58,061 nucleotides of DNA from Bacteroidota bacterium (GTDB taxonomy: Bacteria; Bacteroidota; Bacteroidia; Bacteroidales; SZUA-534), in NCBI GenBank assembly GCA_003250355.1, contig QKGS01000035.1, forward strand, positions 1 through 58,061, in the 5' to 3' direction. The first letter of the stretch is position 1. Every line of letters starts with the position of its first letter. The notes beneath the pieces were generated by a model that was not told where the DNA came from, searched no databases, and saw only the letters and a program-made list of their open reading frames with translations. Position numbers and translations under genes: made by a program. Shown in pieces: positions 8,167-18,621 of the stretch.

Positions 8167-10002
8167 ATGTGTGGAATTGTAGGATACATAGGCGATAAAG
8201 AAGCCTACCCAATACTTATTAAAGGGCTTAAACGCCTTGAATACCGCGGATACGATTCGGCCGGTGTTGCTATTTTAAACGATGTAGTAAAACTATATAA
8301 GAAAAAAGGGAAAGTTAGCGACCTTGAAAACTTTGTGGCCACAAATGATATTCACGGAAAAGTTGGCATAGGACATACACGCTGGGCAACCCATGGCGAA
8401 CCTAATGATGCAAATGCCCACCCACATTTTTCAATGAATAAAGACTTCGTAATTATTCATAATGGCATAATTGAAAACTATGCAAAACTAAAAGATGACC
8501 TTACTGCAAAAGGCTATACATTCAAAAGCGAAACAGATACTGAAGTACTTGCCAACCTTATTGAATATATTTACCGTAAAAGAGATATAAGTGCCGAACT
8601 GGCAATACGTATGGCATTGTCGAGAGTTCAGGGAGCATATGGGTTGGTAGTGATGTGTAAAAACGAACCCGACAAACTAATTGCTGCTCGTAAGGGCAGT
8701 CCGCTTGTAATAGGAATAGGTAAGGGCGAATACTATATTGCTTCCGATGCAACTCCAATAGTAGAATATACCAAAAGCGTTATTTACCTGAATGATAACG
8801 ATATAGCTGTTGTTTCAAGAAATGAGCTAAAACTTAAAACCATTCAAGATAAGGCTTTAACGCCAAATGTTCAGGAACTGTCACTCGATGTTGGTGAACT
8901 TGACAAAGGTGGTTTTGACCATTTTATGCTTAAAGAGATATACGAGCAACCAAAAGCTATTACCGACACATTCCGCGGACGTATTACCCCCGACCATAAA
9001 GACATTCAACTTGGGGGTATGCTTGATATTTGGCCAAAAATGCTTCAATCGCGACGAATAATAATAATTGCCTGCGGCACTTCATGGCACGCCGGATTGG
9101 TTGGTGAATATTTGTTTGAAGAATTTGCCCGTATGCCGGTTGAAGTTGAATACGGTTCTGAATTCCGATACCGCAACCCTATTATTTATGAAGATGATGT
9201 GGTGATAGCAATTAGCCAAAGTGGTGAAACTGCCGATACTCTAGCTGCAATTAAATTAGCTAAAGAAGCAGGTGCTACTGTTATTGGCATTTGCAATGTT
9301 GTAGGTTCAAGTATTCCGCGCGAAACCGACGGCGGTGTATATACTCATGCCGGACCCGAAATAGGTGTGGCATCTACAAAAGCATTTACCGCTCAGGTTA
9401 CTGTGCTTACCATGATGGCTCTAAAACTTGCTCAACTTAAAGGGAGTATCAGCAGTCATCAACTCGATGAACTAATTGACCAAATGGTGCTTATACCCGG
9501 CAAAATAGAGAGCGTGCTAGAAAAGAATGAAAAAATATTTGGCATAGCTGAAAAATATAAAAATAGCTCTAATGCACTTTACCTTGGTCGCGGTTTCTTA
9601 TTCCCGGTTGCTTTAGAAGGTGCATTAAAACTAAAAGAAATATCGTACATACACGCCGAAGGGTATCCGGCTGCCGAAATGAAACACGGCCCTATTGCCC
9701 TTATTGACGAAAATATGCCTGTATTTGTTGTAGCTACCAAAGACAGCTCATACGAAAAAATTGTTTCAAATATTCAGGAAGTAAAAGCTCGTAATGGGAA
9801 GGTTATAGCTGTGGTAACTCACGGCGATGAGGTTATTAAAAGTATGGCCGACCATTTTATTGAAGTGCCCGAATGTTCAGAATATCTGGCTCCGTTGCTT
9901 ACCACTATACCATTGCAACTATTAAGTTATCATATAGCTGTAATGCGAGGTTGCAATGTTGACCAACCTCGAAATTTGGCTAAATCGGTTACAGTTGAAT
10001 AA
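8167..10002 (+). CDS. glmS: Glutamine--fructose-6-phosphate aminotransferase (isomerizing)
   Basis: Makes glucosamine-6-phosphate from fructose-6-phosphate and glutamine, the first step to UDP-GlcNAc for peptidoglycan and surface sugars. The ATG four bases after the DUF4270 stop gives MCGIVGYIG, placing the catalytic N-terminal cysteine at residue 2. The class II glutaminase domain (HTRWATHGEP, NGIIENY) covers about residues 1-220. Two SIS domains follow, with the motifs ACGTSWHAG, SQSGETADT and GRGFLFPVALEGALKLKE. The C-terminus ends QPRNLAKSVTVE, normal for the family, and 611 residues is full length. No glmS ribozyme is visible in the short upstream spacer. Confidence 0.97.
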   Translation: MCGIVGYIGDKEAYPILIKGLKRLEYRGYDSAGVAILNDVVKLYKKKGKVSDLENFVATNDIHGKVGIGHTRWATHGEPNDANAHPHFSMNKDFVIIHNGIIENYAKLKDDLTAKGYTFKSETDTEVLANLIEYIYRKRDISAELAIRMALSRVQGAYGLVVMCKNEPDKLIAARKGSPLVIGIGKGEYYIASDATPIVEYTKSVIYLNDNDIAVVSRNELKLKTIQDKALTPNVQELSLDVGELDKGGFDHFMLKEIYEQPKAITDTFRGRITPDHKDIQLGGMLDIWPKMLQSRRIIIIACGTSWHAGLVGEYLFEEFARMPVEVEYGSEFRYRNPIIYEDDVVIAISQSGETADTLAAIKLAKEAGATVIGICNVVGSSIPRETDGGVYTHAGPEIGVASTKAFTAQVTVLTMMALKLAQLKGSISSHQLDELIDQMVLIPGKIESVLEKNEKIFGIAEKYKNSSNALYLGRGFLFPVALEGALKLKEISYIHAEGYPAAEMKHGPIALIDENMPVFVVATKDSSYEKIVSNIQEVKARNGKVIAVVTHGDEVIKSMADHFIEVPECSEYLAPLLTTIPLQLLSYHIAVMRGCNVDQPRNLAKSVTVE

Positions 10003-10017
10003 TTAAATAATTGCAAA

Positions 10018-11922
10018 TTGAATTTTATAGCTTTTCTAAAATCAAGGGTGAGAATTTGTACCGATATTCTAATAGCAATAATACTATGGAGTGCTTTGTT
10101 TTTTATAATATCGTGCGCTCAGGTAGGTGCTCCAACCGGCGGCGCCCGCGACACTCAACCCCCGGTGCCTGTGAAAAGTAAACCTGTAAACTATTCATCC
10201 AATTTTAAAGGGAATAAAATAATTATTCAATTCGACGAATACATAAAACTTAATAATATAATACAAGAACTTATTATTACCCCTGTTCCCGACAAAGATG
10301 CCAGTGTGAAGCTTAGAGGCAAAAACCTGATTGTGAAATTTAACAGTAAGCTTGAAGATAGTACAACGTATAGTATTAACTTTTATAATGCCATAGCCGA
10401 CCTTAACGAAAACAACCCTTTACCAAACTTTACATTCGACTTTTCTACTTCCTCACATTTCGATTCCCTTTATGTAACCGGCAATGTTAAAAATGCTTTC
10501 AACTTAAACCCTGAAGAGAATATTTATATTATGCTTTACGAGCAAATGCCAGATTCTGCTCCTCGTAAAAATATTGCAAAACATATATCGAAATGCGATA
10601 AAAACGGCAATTTCATAATATCAAATATCAGAGATAAAGATTATTATTTGTTTGCTCTTAAAGATATGAACAGAAATATGCTTTTCGATTTGCCAAACGA
10701 ATCAATTGCTTTTTCCGATTCTGCTTTCAGAGCCTCTTACGAATTACGTGAAGTAGTTGACACTTTTAAAGTGCCCTCTGTGATTAGTAAAAACTTGCAA
10801 GACACACTTTACCGCGACTCACTTTACCGCCATATGGAGTGGATGACAACCGTTAACGATATTGAACTGCTTTTCTTTACAGAAGATACCCGTAAACAGT
10901 ACCTAAGTACTTACGAACGACCGAACGATAAGCAAATATATTTTGCATTCAACCGGGAGGTAACCGATAGTTTTAAAATAGTGCCTTTAAATATTGAACC
11001 CCAAGGAGAATGGTTCAAACAGGAAATATTTCCTAAAAACGATTCAATAGTTTACTGGCTTACTGACTCAAATTATTATAAAACCGATAGCTTGCAGTTT
11101 GAGCTAAACTATACTATGCTCGACTCTAATAATGAATTTTATACCCAAAAAGATACTGTTTTACTATATTTTGAAATAAAAAGCCCAATAGCTGACGATA
11201 AAAAGAATAAAAAAGATAAACCCAAAAAAGAGAGTAAAGCAAGCAAACTACTTGGCGATATGTTCGAAAGCCTTGAAAAAGATGATGAAGATGAGGTTAA
11301 AAAAGCTTCAGAACTTAAAATTGAAGGTAGTGAATCTATTGAATTAAACACCAATTATGGAATTGAATTAAATTACCCGGTAAGCCTTATTGATACTTCA
11401 CTAATTCAACTATTCAAAGTTTCCGATGACACTGTGCTTACAATACATAAATATTCATTTAATAATGATACCACACACTTGCGCCGATACTTGTTCAATT
11501 TCAAAAAAGATGAAGATGAGAAGTTTAAATTATTGATTCCTGAGGGTGCATTCACCGATATTTATGGAAATATTAATGACACTATTGAATTTGATTTAAA
11601 AACTAAAACTCTGAAAAACTATTCGGTTTTAAACCTTGACATTACAAATATTGAACAACCTACAGTATTGCAATTATTAAATGAAGACGAAAGTTTACGT
11701 TCCGAATTATTATTATCCCCCGGCGACAGTTCATTAAATATTGATTTTCTGAAACCCGGCAAAATTAAATTGAAAATATTTTACGACACAAACAATAATA
11801 AAATATGGGATACAGGTAACTTTAAAGCACACCGTCAACCTGAAAAAATAATGTATTTCCCTGCAATTATTGACCTTATAGGTGGTGTCGATTACGAATA
11901 CAATTGGAATTTAAAAAAATAA
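10018..11922 (+). CDS. Ig-like (Big_5/SbsA-type) domain lipoprotein
   Basis: A 634-residue predicted lipoprotein starting at a TTG 15 bases after glmS; no suitable ATG precedes the signal sequence. The hydrophobic segment runs into the lipobox FIISC, followed by AQVGAPTGG, which is typical of a widespread Bacteroidota family. Residues about 40-125 form an SbsA_Ig/Big_5-like beta domain (IIIQFDEYIKLNN, SKLEDSTTYSINF). A lysine- and acid-rich stretch at about 395-425 (KKNKKDKPKKES) separates it from a second beta-rich half. Its function is unknown; it is probably an outer-membrane-anchored envelope protein co-transcribed with glmS. The non-ATG start should be confirmed by comparison with orthologues. 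Confidence 0.75.
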   Translation: MNFIAFLKSRVRICTDILIAIILWSALFFIISCAQVGAPTGGARDTQPPVPVKSKPVNYSSNFKGNKIIIQFDEYIKLNNIIQELIITPVPDKDASVKLRGKNLIVKFNSKLEDSTTYSINFYNAIADLNENNPLPNFTFDFSTSSHFDSLYVTGNVKNAFNLNPEENIYIMLYEQMPDSAPRKNIAKHISKCDKNGNFIISNIRDKDYYLFALKDMNRNMLFDLPNESIAFSDSAFRASYELREVVDTFKVPSVISKNLQDTLYRDSLYRHMEWMTTVNDIELLFFTEDTRKQYLSTYERPNDKQIYFAFNREVTDSFKIVPLNIEPQGEWFKQEIFPKNDSIVYWLTDSNYYKTDSLQFELNYTMLDSNNEFYTQKDTVLLYFEIKSPIADDKKNKKDKPKKESKASKLLGDMFESLEKDDEDEVKKASELKIEGSESIELNTNYGIELNYPVSLIDTSLIQLFKVSDDTVLTIHKYSFNNDTTHLRRYLFNFKKDEDEKFKLLIPEGAFTDIYGNINDTIEFDLKTKTLKNYSVLNLDITNIEQPTVLQLLNEDESLRSELLLSPGDSSLNIDFLKPGKIKLKIFYDTNNNKIWDTGNFKAHRQPEKIMYFPAIIDLIGGVDYEYNWNLKK

Positions 11923-11923
11923 T

Positions 11924-13528
11924 CTAAAAGTCGTAATAAAAATTACTCAACGAGGTTCGCACTCCAAGAGTTATTAGCGATTGGTTATCATTACCCATCG
12001 ATACCGAACTTTCATTTCTACTTGTATAGTTCAAATAAATATTCAGGTTAGTTGACGGGTTAACCAAAAGTGCAAAAGTTAAACTCATATAGCTCAGGTT
12101 CACCTTTTCAAACTGCCCTATTTCATTTCCGTACTCGCGGGTGTGTGTAGAATAATCTTTCCATATATCATTGCCAAAATTTGAGTTTACGGTATCGCTT
12201 CCATGAACAGCTAATGATAGTCGGCCTTCAAAAAAGAACCGTTTGTAGTTATATCGTAAAAACGAAACCGACTCCCAAAAATTTGACCCTAAAGGGTGTG
12301 CAATAGGCTGATTGTAATGTCCGTAATTTGTTTTTGTGTCGAGGTGCGAATACATAAACGGCCGAACATAATTTAGTTCTGATTGAATATCAAGGTGTTT
12401 TAAATTAAACAAATCGTGAGTTTTGTATCCTAACTGCAAACCCCATTTGTTGGCCCACCATCCATTACCGGCTTTAAGCTCGCTAAATTTAAACTCATCT
12501 AGTATAAACTGTCCGTAAAAAACCTGTTTCTTCCATAATGTAAGTTTACCCCCTACTCCCATTATTGCATTGTCGGGCGAACCCACCGAAAACTCAACCG
12601 GCCGCATAAATATTACCGGATTGGCATAATTAATATCGAACCCCCGTATGCTTGTACTATCAGCATTGGCCCATATTACTGCCTCAAAAAATGAAATATT
12701 CAACCACTTGGTTACACTCCAGTCTAAATACTGAAATGAACCCCATTTTTTATCGAACGATGTGCCATAATTATATTTTGTTGTTAAATCCTGAAACTGT
12801 GCCCACAAGTTTACATACTTAATGTTCCAAACATCGGTAGTTATTTTAAAATAAGGGTAATTGAATGAATTGTCTGATAAAAAAAGTGAACGATACCCAT
12901 CGCCAAAAAAGTTTTTCCCATGACCAAATTGAAGGTTAAAATATTTGTTGGGCGAATATGATATATAAGCTTCGGCAAATGCATAATCTCTGGTTGTTTT
13001 CAAAGAATCGCCAAACTGCTTACCGTGACCTTGCCCCGGAATTACATCCCACCCTAATGCATCAATACGTTCGTACCGGTAATCGTTAAAGCTTGCCTGA
13101 TTTTCGTAAAAACTTGTCGACATTGAGAATTTTTCGCCAATTGAAGCATTAATCAATACCCCTCGTGTGTTTATCCAGCTGTTTTTTTCATGCGGCGATC
13201 CACTACTTTTACCAAACTCAAAATTTACAAGTGGGTCAACAGTAAAAGCAAAACCACTCTTATTGAACTGTACCAAACTCCTATTCCATACAATATCCCA
13301 AAACTTATTTTTAACCTCACGCCTGTATATAGAATCGGTATTTACAACAGCCTCAACCTGTCTCATTTGAAAAGGCTTTACCGAAGTATGAAACCTGGCA
13401 TCGGCATTGTATACATAGCGGTCGTAATGACGAAACATATGATTTTGATGAATGGAGTGCGATTCTTGTGATACGAGTAGTGATATGTTAAATATTAGTA
13501 ATGATATTAACAGTACTGCCTTTTGCAT
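11924..13528 (-). CDS. Outer-membrane beta-barrel, Wzi/RemB-like
   Basis: A 534-residue protein with an N-terminal signal peptide and many amphipathic strands. Family-like segments include FGHGKNFFGDGYRSLFLSD, a conserved block of the capsule-assembly Wzi family (PF14052) and of the related gliding-motility protein RemB. Wzi-type proteins help anchor capsule polysaccharide at the outer membrane, and RemB is a cell-surface protein of gliding Flavobacteria. The gene ends one base after the Ig-lipoprotein gene in convergent orientation, and its start is divergent from the polysaccharide-initiating transferase at 13724. That position makes a role in surface-polysaccharide display plausible. The sequence alone does not decide between the two alternatives. 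Confidence 0.7.
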   Translation of the reverse strand: MQKAVLLISLLIFNISLLVSQESHSIHQNHMFRHYDRYVYNADARFHTSVKPFQMRQVEAVVNTDSIYRREVKNKFWDIVWNRSLVQFNKSGFAFTVDPLVNFEFGKSSGSPHEKNSWINTRGVLINASIGEKFSMSTSFYENQASFNDYRYERIDALGWDVIPGQGHGKQFGDSLKTTRDYAFAEAYISYSPNKYFNLQFGHGKNFFGDGYRSLFLSDNSFNYPYFKITTDVWNIKYVNLWAQFQDLTTKYNYGTSFDKKWGSFQYLDWSVTKWLNISFFEAVIWANADSTSIRGFDINYANPVIFMRPVEFSVGSPDNAIMGVGGKLTLWKKQVFYGQFILDEFKFSELKAGNGWWANKWGLQLGYKTHDLFNLKHLDIQSELNYVRPFMYSHLDTKTNYGHYNQPIAHPLGSNFWESVSFLRYNYKRFFFEGRLSLAVHGSDTVNSNFGNDIWKDYSTHTREYGNEIGQFEKVNLSYMSLTFALLVNPSTNLNIYLNYTSRNESSVSMGNDNQSLITLGVRTSLSNFYYDF

Positions 13529-13723
13529 AATTATATTTTTGAATTTATGTAAATGTAGGTATTATTTAGCTAGTATATAAAATTATAAAAAAGTATGAAA
13601 CATCAGCTTCAATCTTTCTTTACCTAATAAGGTGATAAAAAATATTAAAATTTCTATATAACATATTTTTTCTTATGCCTTTTTAATAAAAAAATATAGC
13701 TTTACAACTCAAAACTGAATTAT

Positions 13724-15118
13724 ATGCTCGGAAGCGGATACTCAAAATATCAGAAAATAATATCAACTTTTGGCGATACCCTTATACTGGTAGTTTCATT
13801 TGTTACCGGTTATTATCTAAGATTTGGTAATTATTTCAATTTCAGCAAATACGATTTTAACAATCTGTTTTTAATATACATATTCACCTGGTGGTTAATA
13901 ATCAACTCATCGAAATTTGATATTAAACAACGAGGGATACAGATAGATAAGGTTTTAATGCAAACCTTAAGAATAATTGCACTTCATGGCTTTATTATTT
14001 TTGCAGTATTTGTTGTATTCCGTTTCTATCACATTTCTCGATTAATGATGCTGTATGCTTATTTTATACAGGCTGTATTATTAATACTATGGCGCATTCT
14101 TTATTTAAAACTTTTGAACAAATATCGCATAGCAGGTTACAATTTCAGAAATATTGTGATACTTGGAACCAATAAAAACGCCATTGACCTATACCATACC
14201 TTAACGGGGAACAAATCGTTGGGATATAATTTTATAAGTTTTTTCTCGGGCGATGGAGAAAGAGAAAATATTGGAGAATGCAGGGTTTTACCACTTAGCG
14301 ATTTTGAACGATTTGCCGATAAAACTAAAATTGATGAAGTTTTTACCACCCTTACCTATGGCTATGAAGAGAGAATACGTGAAATAATACGATACTGCGA
14401 TAATAACCTGATTAGATTCAAGCTAGTACCCAATTTTCAGCGATATATACCAAGGCAGGTTACTATGAGTTCAATTGGTAATATTCCACTTATATTATTG
14501 CGTGAAGAACCATTGGAAAGTGTTATGTCACGCTTATTTAAAAGAATATTCGATATTGCATTCTCTCTTATAGTTACAATTATATTTCTTTCATGGATAA
14601 TTCCAATTATTGCCATTATAATAAGGGTTGAATCGAAAGGGCCGGTTTTCTTTGTACAGAAACGTACCGGAAAAAATAATATGGAATTTCCAATGATTAA
14701 ATTCCGCAGTATGGCTGTTAACAAATATTCTGATAAAATTCAGGCTAAGAAAAATGATATGCGCATTACTAAAGTGGGCAAATTTATCCGCAAAACAAGT
14801 ATTGATGAACTGCCCCAATTTCTGAATGTTCTTGCCGGCCATATGAGCATTGTGGGACCAAGACCTCATATGCTTAAACATACTTATGAATATTCAGAAA
14901 TAATAAACCGATATATGGTGCGACATTTTGTGAAACCCGGAATTACCGGATGGGCACAAATCAATGGCTACCGAGGTGAAACAAATACTCCCGACTTAAT
15001 GGAAAAAAGGGTACAATACGATGTTTGGTATATTGAAAACTGGAGCTTTGTTCTTGATTTGGTTATTATATTCAGAACCATTGTCAGCCTTATTAAAGGC
15101 GATGATAAAGCGTATTAG
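13724..15118 (+). CDS. Undecaprenyl-phosphate sugar-1-phosphate transferase (WcaJ/WbaP type)
   Basis: Initiates repeat-unit assembly by transferring a sugar-1-phosphate to undecaprenyl phosphate at the inner membrane. About four N-terminal membrane segments lead into a CoA-binding-3-like Rossmann region (residues about 130-250). The C-terminal bacterial sugar transferase domain (PF02397) begins at RIFDIAFS and includes [26 protein letters not shown] and [17 protein letters not shown]. The 464-residue length is standard for polyisoprenyl-phosphate hexose-1-phosphate transferases. It is the only plus-strand gene of the polysaccharide locus and converges on the WecB/TagA/CpsF-like gene. The sugar (Glc, Gal or other) cannot be read from the sequence. 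Confidence 0.92.
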   Translation: MLGSGYSKYQKIISTFGDTLILVVSFVTGYYLRFGNYFNFSKYDFNNLFLIYIFTWWLIINSSKFDIKQRGIQIDKVLMQTLRIIALHGFIIFAVFVVFRFYHISRLMMLYAYFIQAVLLILWRILYLKLLNKYRIAGYNFRNIVILGTNKNAIDLYHTLTGNKSLGYNFISFFSGDGERENIGECRVLPLSDFERFADKTKIDEVFTTLTYGYEERIREIIRYCDNNLIRFKLVPNFQRYIPRQVTMSSIGNIPLILLREEPLESVMSRLFKRIFDIAFSLIVTIIFLSWIIPIIAIIIRVESKGPVFFVQKRTGKNNMEFPMIKFRSMAVNKYSDKIQAKKNDMRITKVGKFIRKTSIDELPQFLNVLAGHMSIVGPRPHMLKHTYEYSEIINRYMVRHFVKPGITGWAQINGYRGETNTPDLMEKRVQYDVWYIENWSFVLDLVIIFRTIVSLIKGDDKAY

Positions 15119-15128
15119 AAGTTGAATA

Positions 15129-15851
15129 TTACTTTCGTAAAAAAGCTTTAAGCATATAAAATGCAAACTTTGGTGAATATATCAGATACCGCCGCCACAT
15201 TCGCTTTGGTTCCATTATTAACCTGTAAAACCACTCCAATTTCATCGCAATCATGTATCGGGGAGCACGCTTAACTGTTCCTGCATAAAAATCGAATACT
15301 GCTCCTATACAACATATTACACTTGCATTCAACAAATCTTTATGCTTTGCTGCCCATATCTCCTGCTTTGGTGCAGTCATACCAACAAATAATACATCGG
15401 GTGCAAAATCATTAACAGCATTAATCATTGCTACATTATCTTTGTCAGAAAACTGAGGCTTATATGGTGGTGAGTATGAACTACATTTTATTGCAGGATA
15501 TTCATTAGTTATTCGCTCTTTAATCAATGACAGTGTTGTATCTGAACTCCCCAAATAAAATACTTTTAAACCATCTTGCTGAGCCAATTCTAAAAAATAC
15601 TTATGAATATCAGCTCCGGCTATTTTACTTATACTTTGTTTTTTAAGAAGTTTTGCGGCTGTAACAATAGGAAAACCATCGGGTAAAAGTATATCGGAGC
15701 TTTGTAAAGCTTTTTTAAACTCAATATTATCTTCTGCCATTACATAAGAGTAAGCATTAATTGTATTTATAAGCTTATGCCCCTGCTTGTGTGAATATTC
15801 ATCAATATTAATTGATGCTACTTTGTAATCAAATAATTCTATCTCTGTCAT
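15129..15851 (-). CDS. WecB/TagA/CpsF family glycosyltransferase (GT26)
   Basis: A 240-residue cytoplasmic or peripheral-membrane glycosyltransferase of the WecB/TagA/CpsF family (PF03808). It adds the second sugar, often ManNAc or an N-acetylmannosaminuronate-type residue, to a lipid-linked acceptor. Diagnostic segments are LLPDGFPIV with the family's conserved aspartate, VFYLGSSD, VGMTAPKQEIW and the C-terminal AFDFYAGTVKRAPRY-like block (read here as VFDFYAGTVKRAP) followed by LEWFYRL and PKRMWRRYL. It is the last gene of the long minus-strand polysaccharide cluster, converging on the initiating transferase, and begins 5 bases after the upstream methyltransferase. Confidence 0.92.
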   Translation of the reverse strand: MTEIELFDYKVASINIDEYSHKQGHKLINTINAYSYVMAEDNIEFKKALQSSDILLPDGFPIVTAAKLLKKQSISKIAGADIHKYFLELAQQDGLKVFYLGSSDTTLSLIKERITNEYPAIKCSSYSPPYKPQFSDKDNVAMINAVNDFAPDVLFVGMTAPKQEIWAAKHKDLLNASVICCIGAVFDFYAGTVKRAPRYMIAMKLEWFYRLIMEPKRMWRRYLIYSPKFAFYMLKAFLRK

Positions 15852-15856
15852 TTGCT

Positions 15857-16504
15857 TTAAGCTAACTCGGCAACAATTAAATAACTGCCGTAAACATTAA
15901 ATAATGGAAAGTTTGTGCCAACATAATTTGACATCTTTCCTGACCCCTCAACCTTTGTAACTTTATAGCCCAACTTTTCGAGCAGTGTTCTGAAAAACAA
16001 TTTTGACATAATGTTGATATGCGACGGGTCGGTTAATACATTGTCTCTGCCTAGTTTCACCAAATACGAATCTGGATTAGGAGTTGTCATTATTAGTTTA
16101 CCTCCTTTTGATAAAATTGAAGTAAACTGTTTTAAGTAATTGCAAAATATATCAAATGGTATATGCTCTGCAACCTCACCCATTACTATAATATCAATAT
16201 CTTTTAAACTACTTAACTCATCATCTTTAGACAAGTCAATAGTTTCATTGTAAACTTCTTTAGATAATTGGTTTAAACGGGATAATAATAGTTCTGCTCC
16301 TATTAATTTTATTTCAGGGTAAATATTTCTAAGAACAACTCCTCCGCGTCCTGTATTACACCCAAAATCAACTACTGTTTTTACATTACCGTTAAAAAAC
16401 TTAGTAAACTGCTCATAGCGTTTAAGTGTAAAGCTGTCTGTTTCGCTTCCCACCTGAGCTTCATTGTTTTTTATTAGCTGTTCTTTGCTTAAATCTGTAC
16501 TCAT
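15857..16504 (-). CDS. Class I SAM-dependent methyltransferase
   Basis: A 215-residue protein with a Methyltransf-11/23-type fold. Motif I is VVDFGCNTGRGG (near residue 41), the acidic post-I region is GAELL, and IIVMGEVAEHIPF forms motif II; GGKLIMTTPNPDSY follows. The substrate is not identifiable. Its position among glycosyltransferase genes suggests methylation of a sugar or lipid-linked intermediate. Spacing is tight with the downstream GT26 gene and 73 bases to the upstream GT4 gene. Confidence 0.82.
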   Translation of the reverse strand: MSTDLSKEQLIKNNEAQVGSETDSFTLKRYEQFTKFFNGNVKTVVDFGCNTGRGGVVLRNIYPEIKLIGAELLLSRLNQLSKEVYNETIDLSKDDELSSLKDIDIIVMGEVAEHIPFDIFCNYLKQFTSILSKGGKLIMTTPNPDSYLVKLGRDNVLTDPSHINIMSKLFFRTLLEKLGYKVTKVEGSGKMSNYVGTNFPLFNVYGSYLIVAELA

Positions 16505-16577
16505 AGTTATTCTCTTAAATCAACATAATTTGTATCAGGTTAATCTTTAATCTCTAGTAAATATCATTAACTTTTTG

Positions 16578-17723
16578 CTAAGCTTTGAAAATGCTTAAAA
16601 ACTTTTTGCCGTATTCTTTTGTAAGCTCTTCGTAATTATCGAAAACAGGTTTATTCTCTGCTATGCCTTCAATAAAATTAGTCATAATATCAGCTAAAGA
16701 ATCAACTGACTGCCGCTTGAAAATATACCCTTTATCTCCATTGTCGAGCTGTTCTAAATGGACATCAAGGTCGGAAGCAATTAGCTGAACTCTCAGTGCT
16801 TTAGCATCTTCAATAACAGTGCTCCACCCTTCGAATAAACTTGGCTGAACAACAGCCATTGAGTTTTTCATTAGGCTCAACTGATCTTGCCTGCTTATCA
16901 AACCAACCATTTTTATGCTATCAGAGATATTAAGACTATCAAGTTCGTTTTTTAACCAACTTATATAATCATTGCTCCTTTTATCTTCCATATTCCCGGA
17001 AAATACAACCATGCAACTCTTTCCCGAATCTTTTAATTTTCTAATAGCACGAAATACAGTCAGGTGATCTTTATGTTTCCAAAACTGATTTGAAACCATA
17101 AAGTATGGTGTAGTTATTTCAAATTTCTTTTTTACTGCCTCAAAATCGGGTAAAGCTCCGGCATCAATAATTGAAGTAAATCGCATTATGTGAACATTCA
17201 GTGTTGCTTTAAACTTAAAATGTTGCTTTAAATGCATATAAACCGAATTGCTAGATAAAACTAATTGTGAAGAATTTTTTAAAATCTGTTGTATTTTATA
17301 ATGACGTGTAAACCTGTTCTTTTTACTGAAATATTCAGGATAATCAATGTGCTGAAGGTCGGGTATCCATGAAACAGCTTTGTCGGAGTTTGCTCCCAAG
17401 CCTACAGGGAAAAACTCTAACGGAAACAGCCCGTCAAGAGTGTGTTGTGTAAATAATGGTTCAGCAAATATATTTTTTCTAATAAGTTTTGATATTAAAA
17501 AGCCTTTGTTTATTGAAGGTAAATCAACTTTTACCTTAGTTATGTATCGGTACTCTATATCGTTAAGAAATGACTCTGACTTATTGGTATAAAGTAATAC
17601 TATATGCGGTTTTTCATTTTCAGGTAAAGTGTCTAAAGAACGTATAAGGTTCAGTATGTATATTACCCCACCCATCCATTCTTTGCCATAAATAAAAAAT
17701 AATCCTATCCTTTTTCTTTCCAT
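16578..17723 (-). CDS. GT4-type glycosyltransferase
   Basis: A 381-residue GT-B glycosyltransferase. The N-terminal half carries GKEWMGGVIYILNLI, resembling the donor/acceptor-binding start of GT4 enzymes. The C-terminal half has the family features FMVSNQFWKHKDH, VVFSGN, MVGLISRQDQL, a QPSLFEGWSTVIEDAKAL segment with the E-x7-E-like nucleotide-sugar motif, and LIASDLDVHLE. The donor and linkage are unknown. It shares a base with the start of the upstream epimerase gene, consistent with an operon. It probably extends the polysaccharide repeat unit on the cytoplasmic side. Confidence 0.87.
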   Translation of the reverse strand: MERKRIGLFFIYGKEWMGGVIYILNLIRSLDTLPENEKPHIVLLYTNKSESFLNDIEYRYITKVKVDLPSINKGFLISKLIRKNIFAEPLFTQHTLDGLFPLEFFPVGLGANSDKAVSWIPDLQHIDYPEYFSKKNRFTRHYKIQQILKNSSQLVLSSNSVYMHLKQHFKFKATLNVHIMRFTSIIDAGALPDFEAVKKKFEITTPYFMVSNQFWKHKDHLTVFRAIRKLKDSGKSCMVVFSGNMEDKRSNDYISWLKNELDSLNISDSIKMVGLISRQDQLSLMKNSMAVVQPSLFEGWSTVIEDAKALRVQLIASDLDVHLEQLDNGDKGYIFKRQSVDSLADIMTNFIEGIAENKPVFDNYEELTKEYGKKFLSIFKA

Positions 17724-18616
17724 TACTCGTTAATTATCCAATTATAATATAATTGTAAGCCCTTTTCAATATCGTACTCAGGCTTGTAACCCATTGCTGC
17801 AATTTTTGATATATCGGCTACCCAATTAATAGGGTCTCCCTGACGATTCTCACCTGAAAATGAATAATCAATATTTTTTGTAAAATTTGAATAAAAAAAC
17901 TTTACAGCATCTTTTATGTATATCTCTTTCCCATTAGCAACATTAATGGTTTCAGCATTAAAATGTGCATTAAACATTACCAATTCTATCACTCGTACAA
18001 GGTCTTTTATATAAATAAAATCGCGCGACTCATTGCCTGTACCAAACAACTCTATTTTAGAATCTGCCTCTGCTTTTTTATACAAATCCCAAAAAAGCTG
18101 CTTCTTTAATGAATCACCATAGGCTGAAAATATCCGCAATGAGCACGTTTTTATTCCAAACATTGAATTAAATTCAGTACAAACATCTTCGGCCATTTTT
18201 TTGTGTAACCCATAAGGCGAAACCGGGCTTATGGGCTGATTCTCGGTAATAGGTAATCTTTCGGGATTGCCATATACCGCAGCACTCGACATATTTATAA
18301 ATTTACACTCGGGCTGATATTTTTTTATTGCATCAAGTATTTTAAAAACATTAACTGTATTAAGGTTAAAATCTTTATACGGATTGCTATTAGAAAGGGG
18401 CACACTTGCTGCACCGGAGCAGTTAATGCACACATCAAATTTTCCTTGCTCAAATATTGAATGATAATCGGAGTTTGTAATGTCTAAAACTGTGTAGTTT
18501 TTATCGACATAATCATGCACTACATCGGCACTATAAACATTATAGTTTTTACTCTCAAAGTAATATTTCAGATTACTGCCTATAAAACCCTTACTACCTA
18601 TAATTAAAATATTCAT
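17723..18616 (-). CDS. NAD-dependent sugar epimerase/dehydratase (extended SDR)
   Basis: A 297-residue nucleotide-sugar-modifying SDR. The Rossmann motif GSKGFIGSNL is at the N-terminus, catalytic serine lies in MSSAAVYG, and the YxxxK pair is in YGLHKKMAED. ESRDFIYIKDLVR and INVANGKE are typical of the epimerase/dehydratase family (PF01370). The precise reaction (4-epimerase, 4,6-dehydratase or reductase) is not determined. It overlaps the GT4 gene by one base and lies 5 bases from the upstream methyltransferase gene, so it belongs to the polysaccharide operon. Confidence 0.87.
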   Translation of the reverse strand: MNILIIGSKGFIGSNLKYYFESKNYNVYSADVVHDYVDKNYTVLDITNSDYHSIFEQGKFDVCINCSGAASVPLSNSNPYKDFNLNTVNVFKILDAIKKYQPECKFINMSSAAVYGNPERLPITENQPISPVSPYGLHKKMAEDVCTEFNSMFGIKTCSLRIFSAYGDSLKKQLFWDLYKKAEADSKIELFGTGNESRDFIYIKDLVRVIELVMFNAHFNAETINVANGKEIYIKDAVKFFYSNFTKNIDYSFSGENRQGDPINWVADISKIAAMGYKPEYDIEKGLQLYYNWIINE

Positions 18617-18621
18617 AACTG

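Noticed and set aside
8164-8167. glmS ribozyme
   Set aside because: There are only three bases between the DUF4270 stop and the glmS start, so no room for one.
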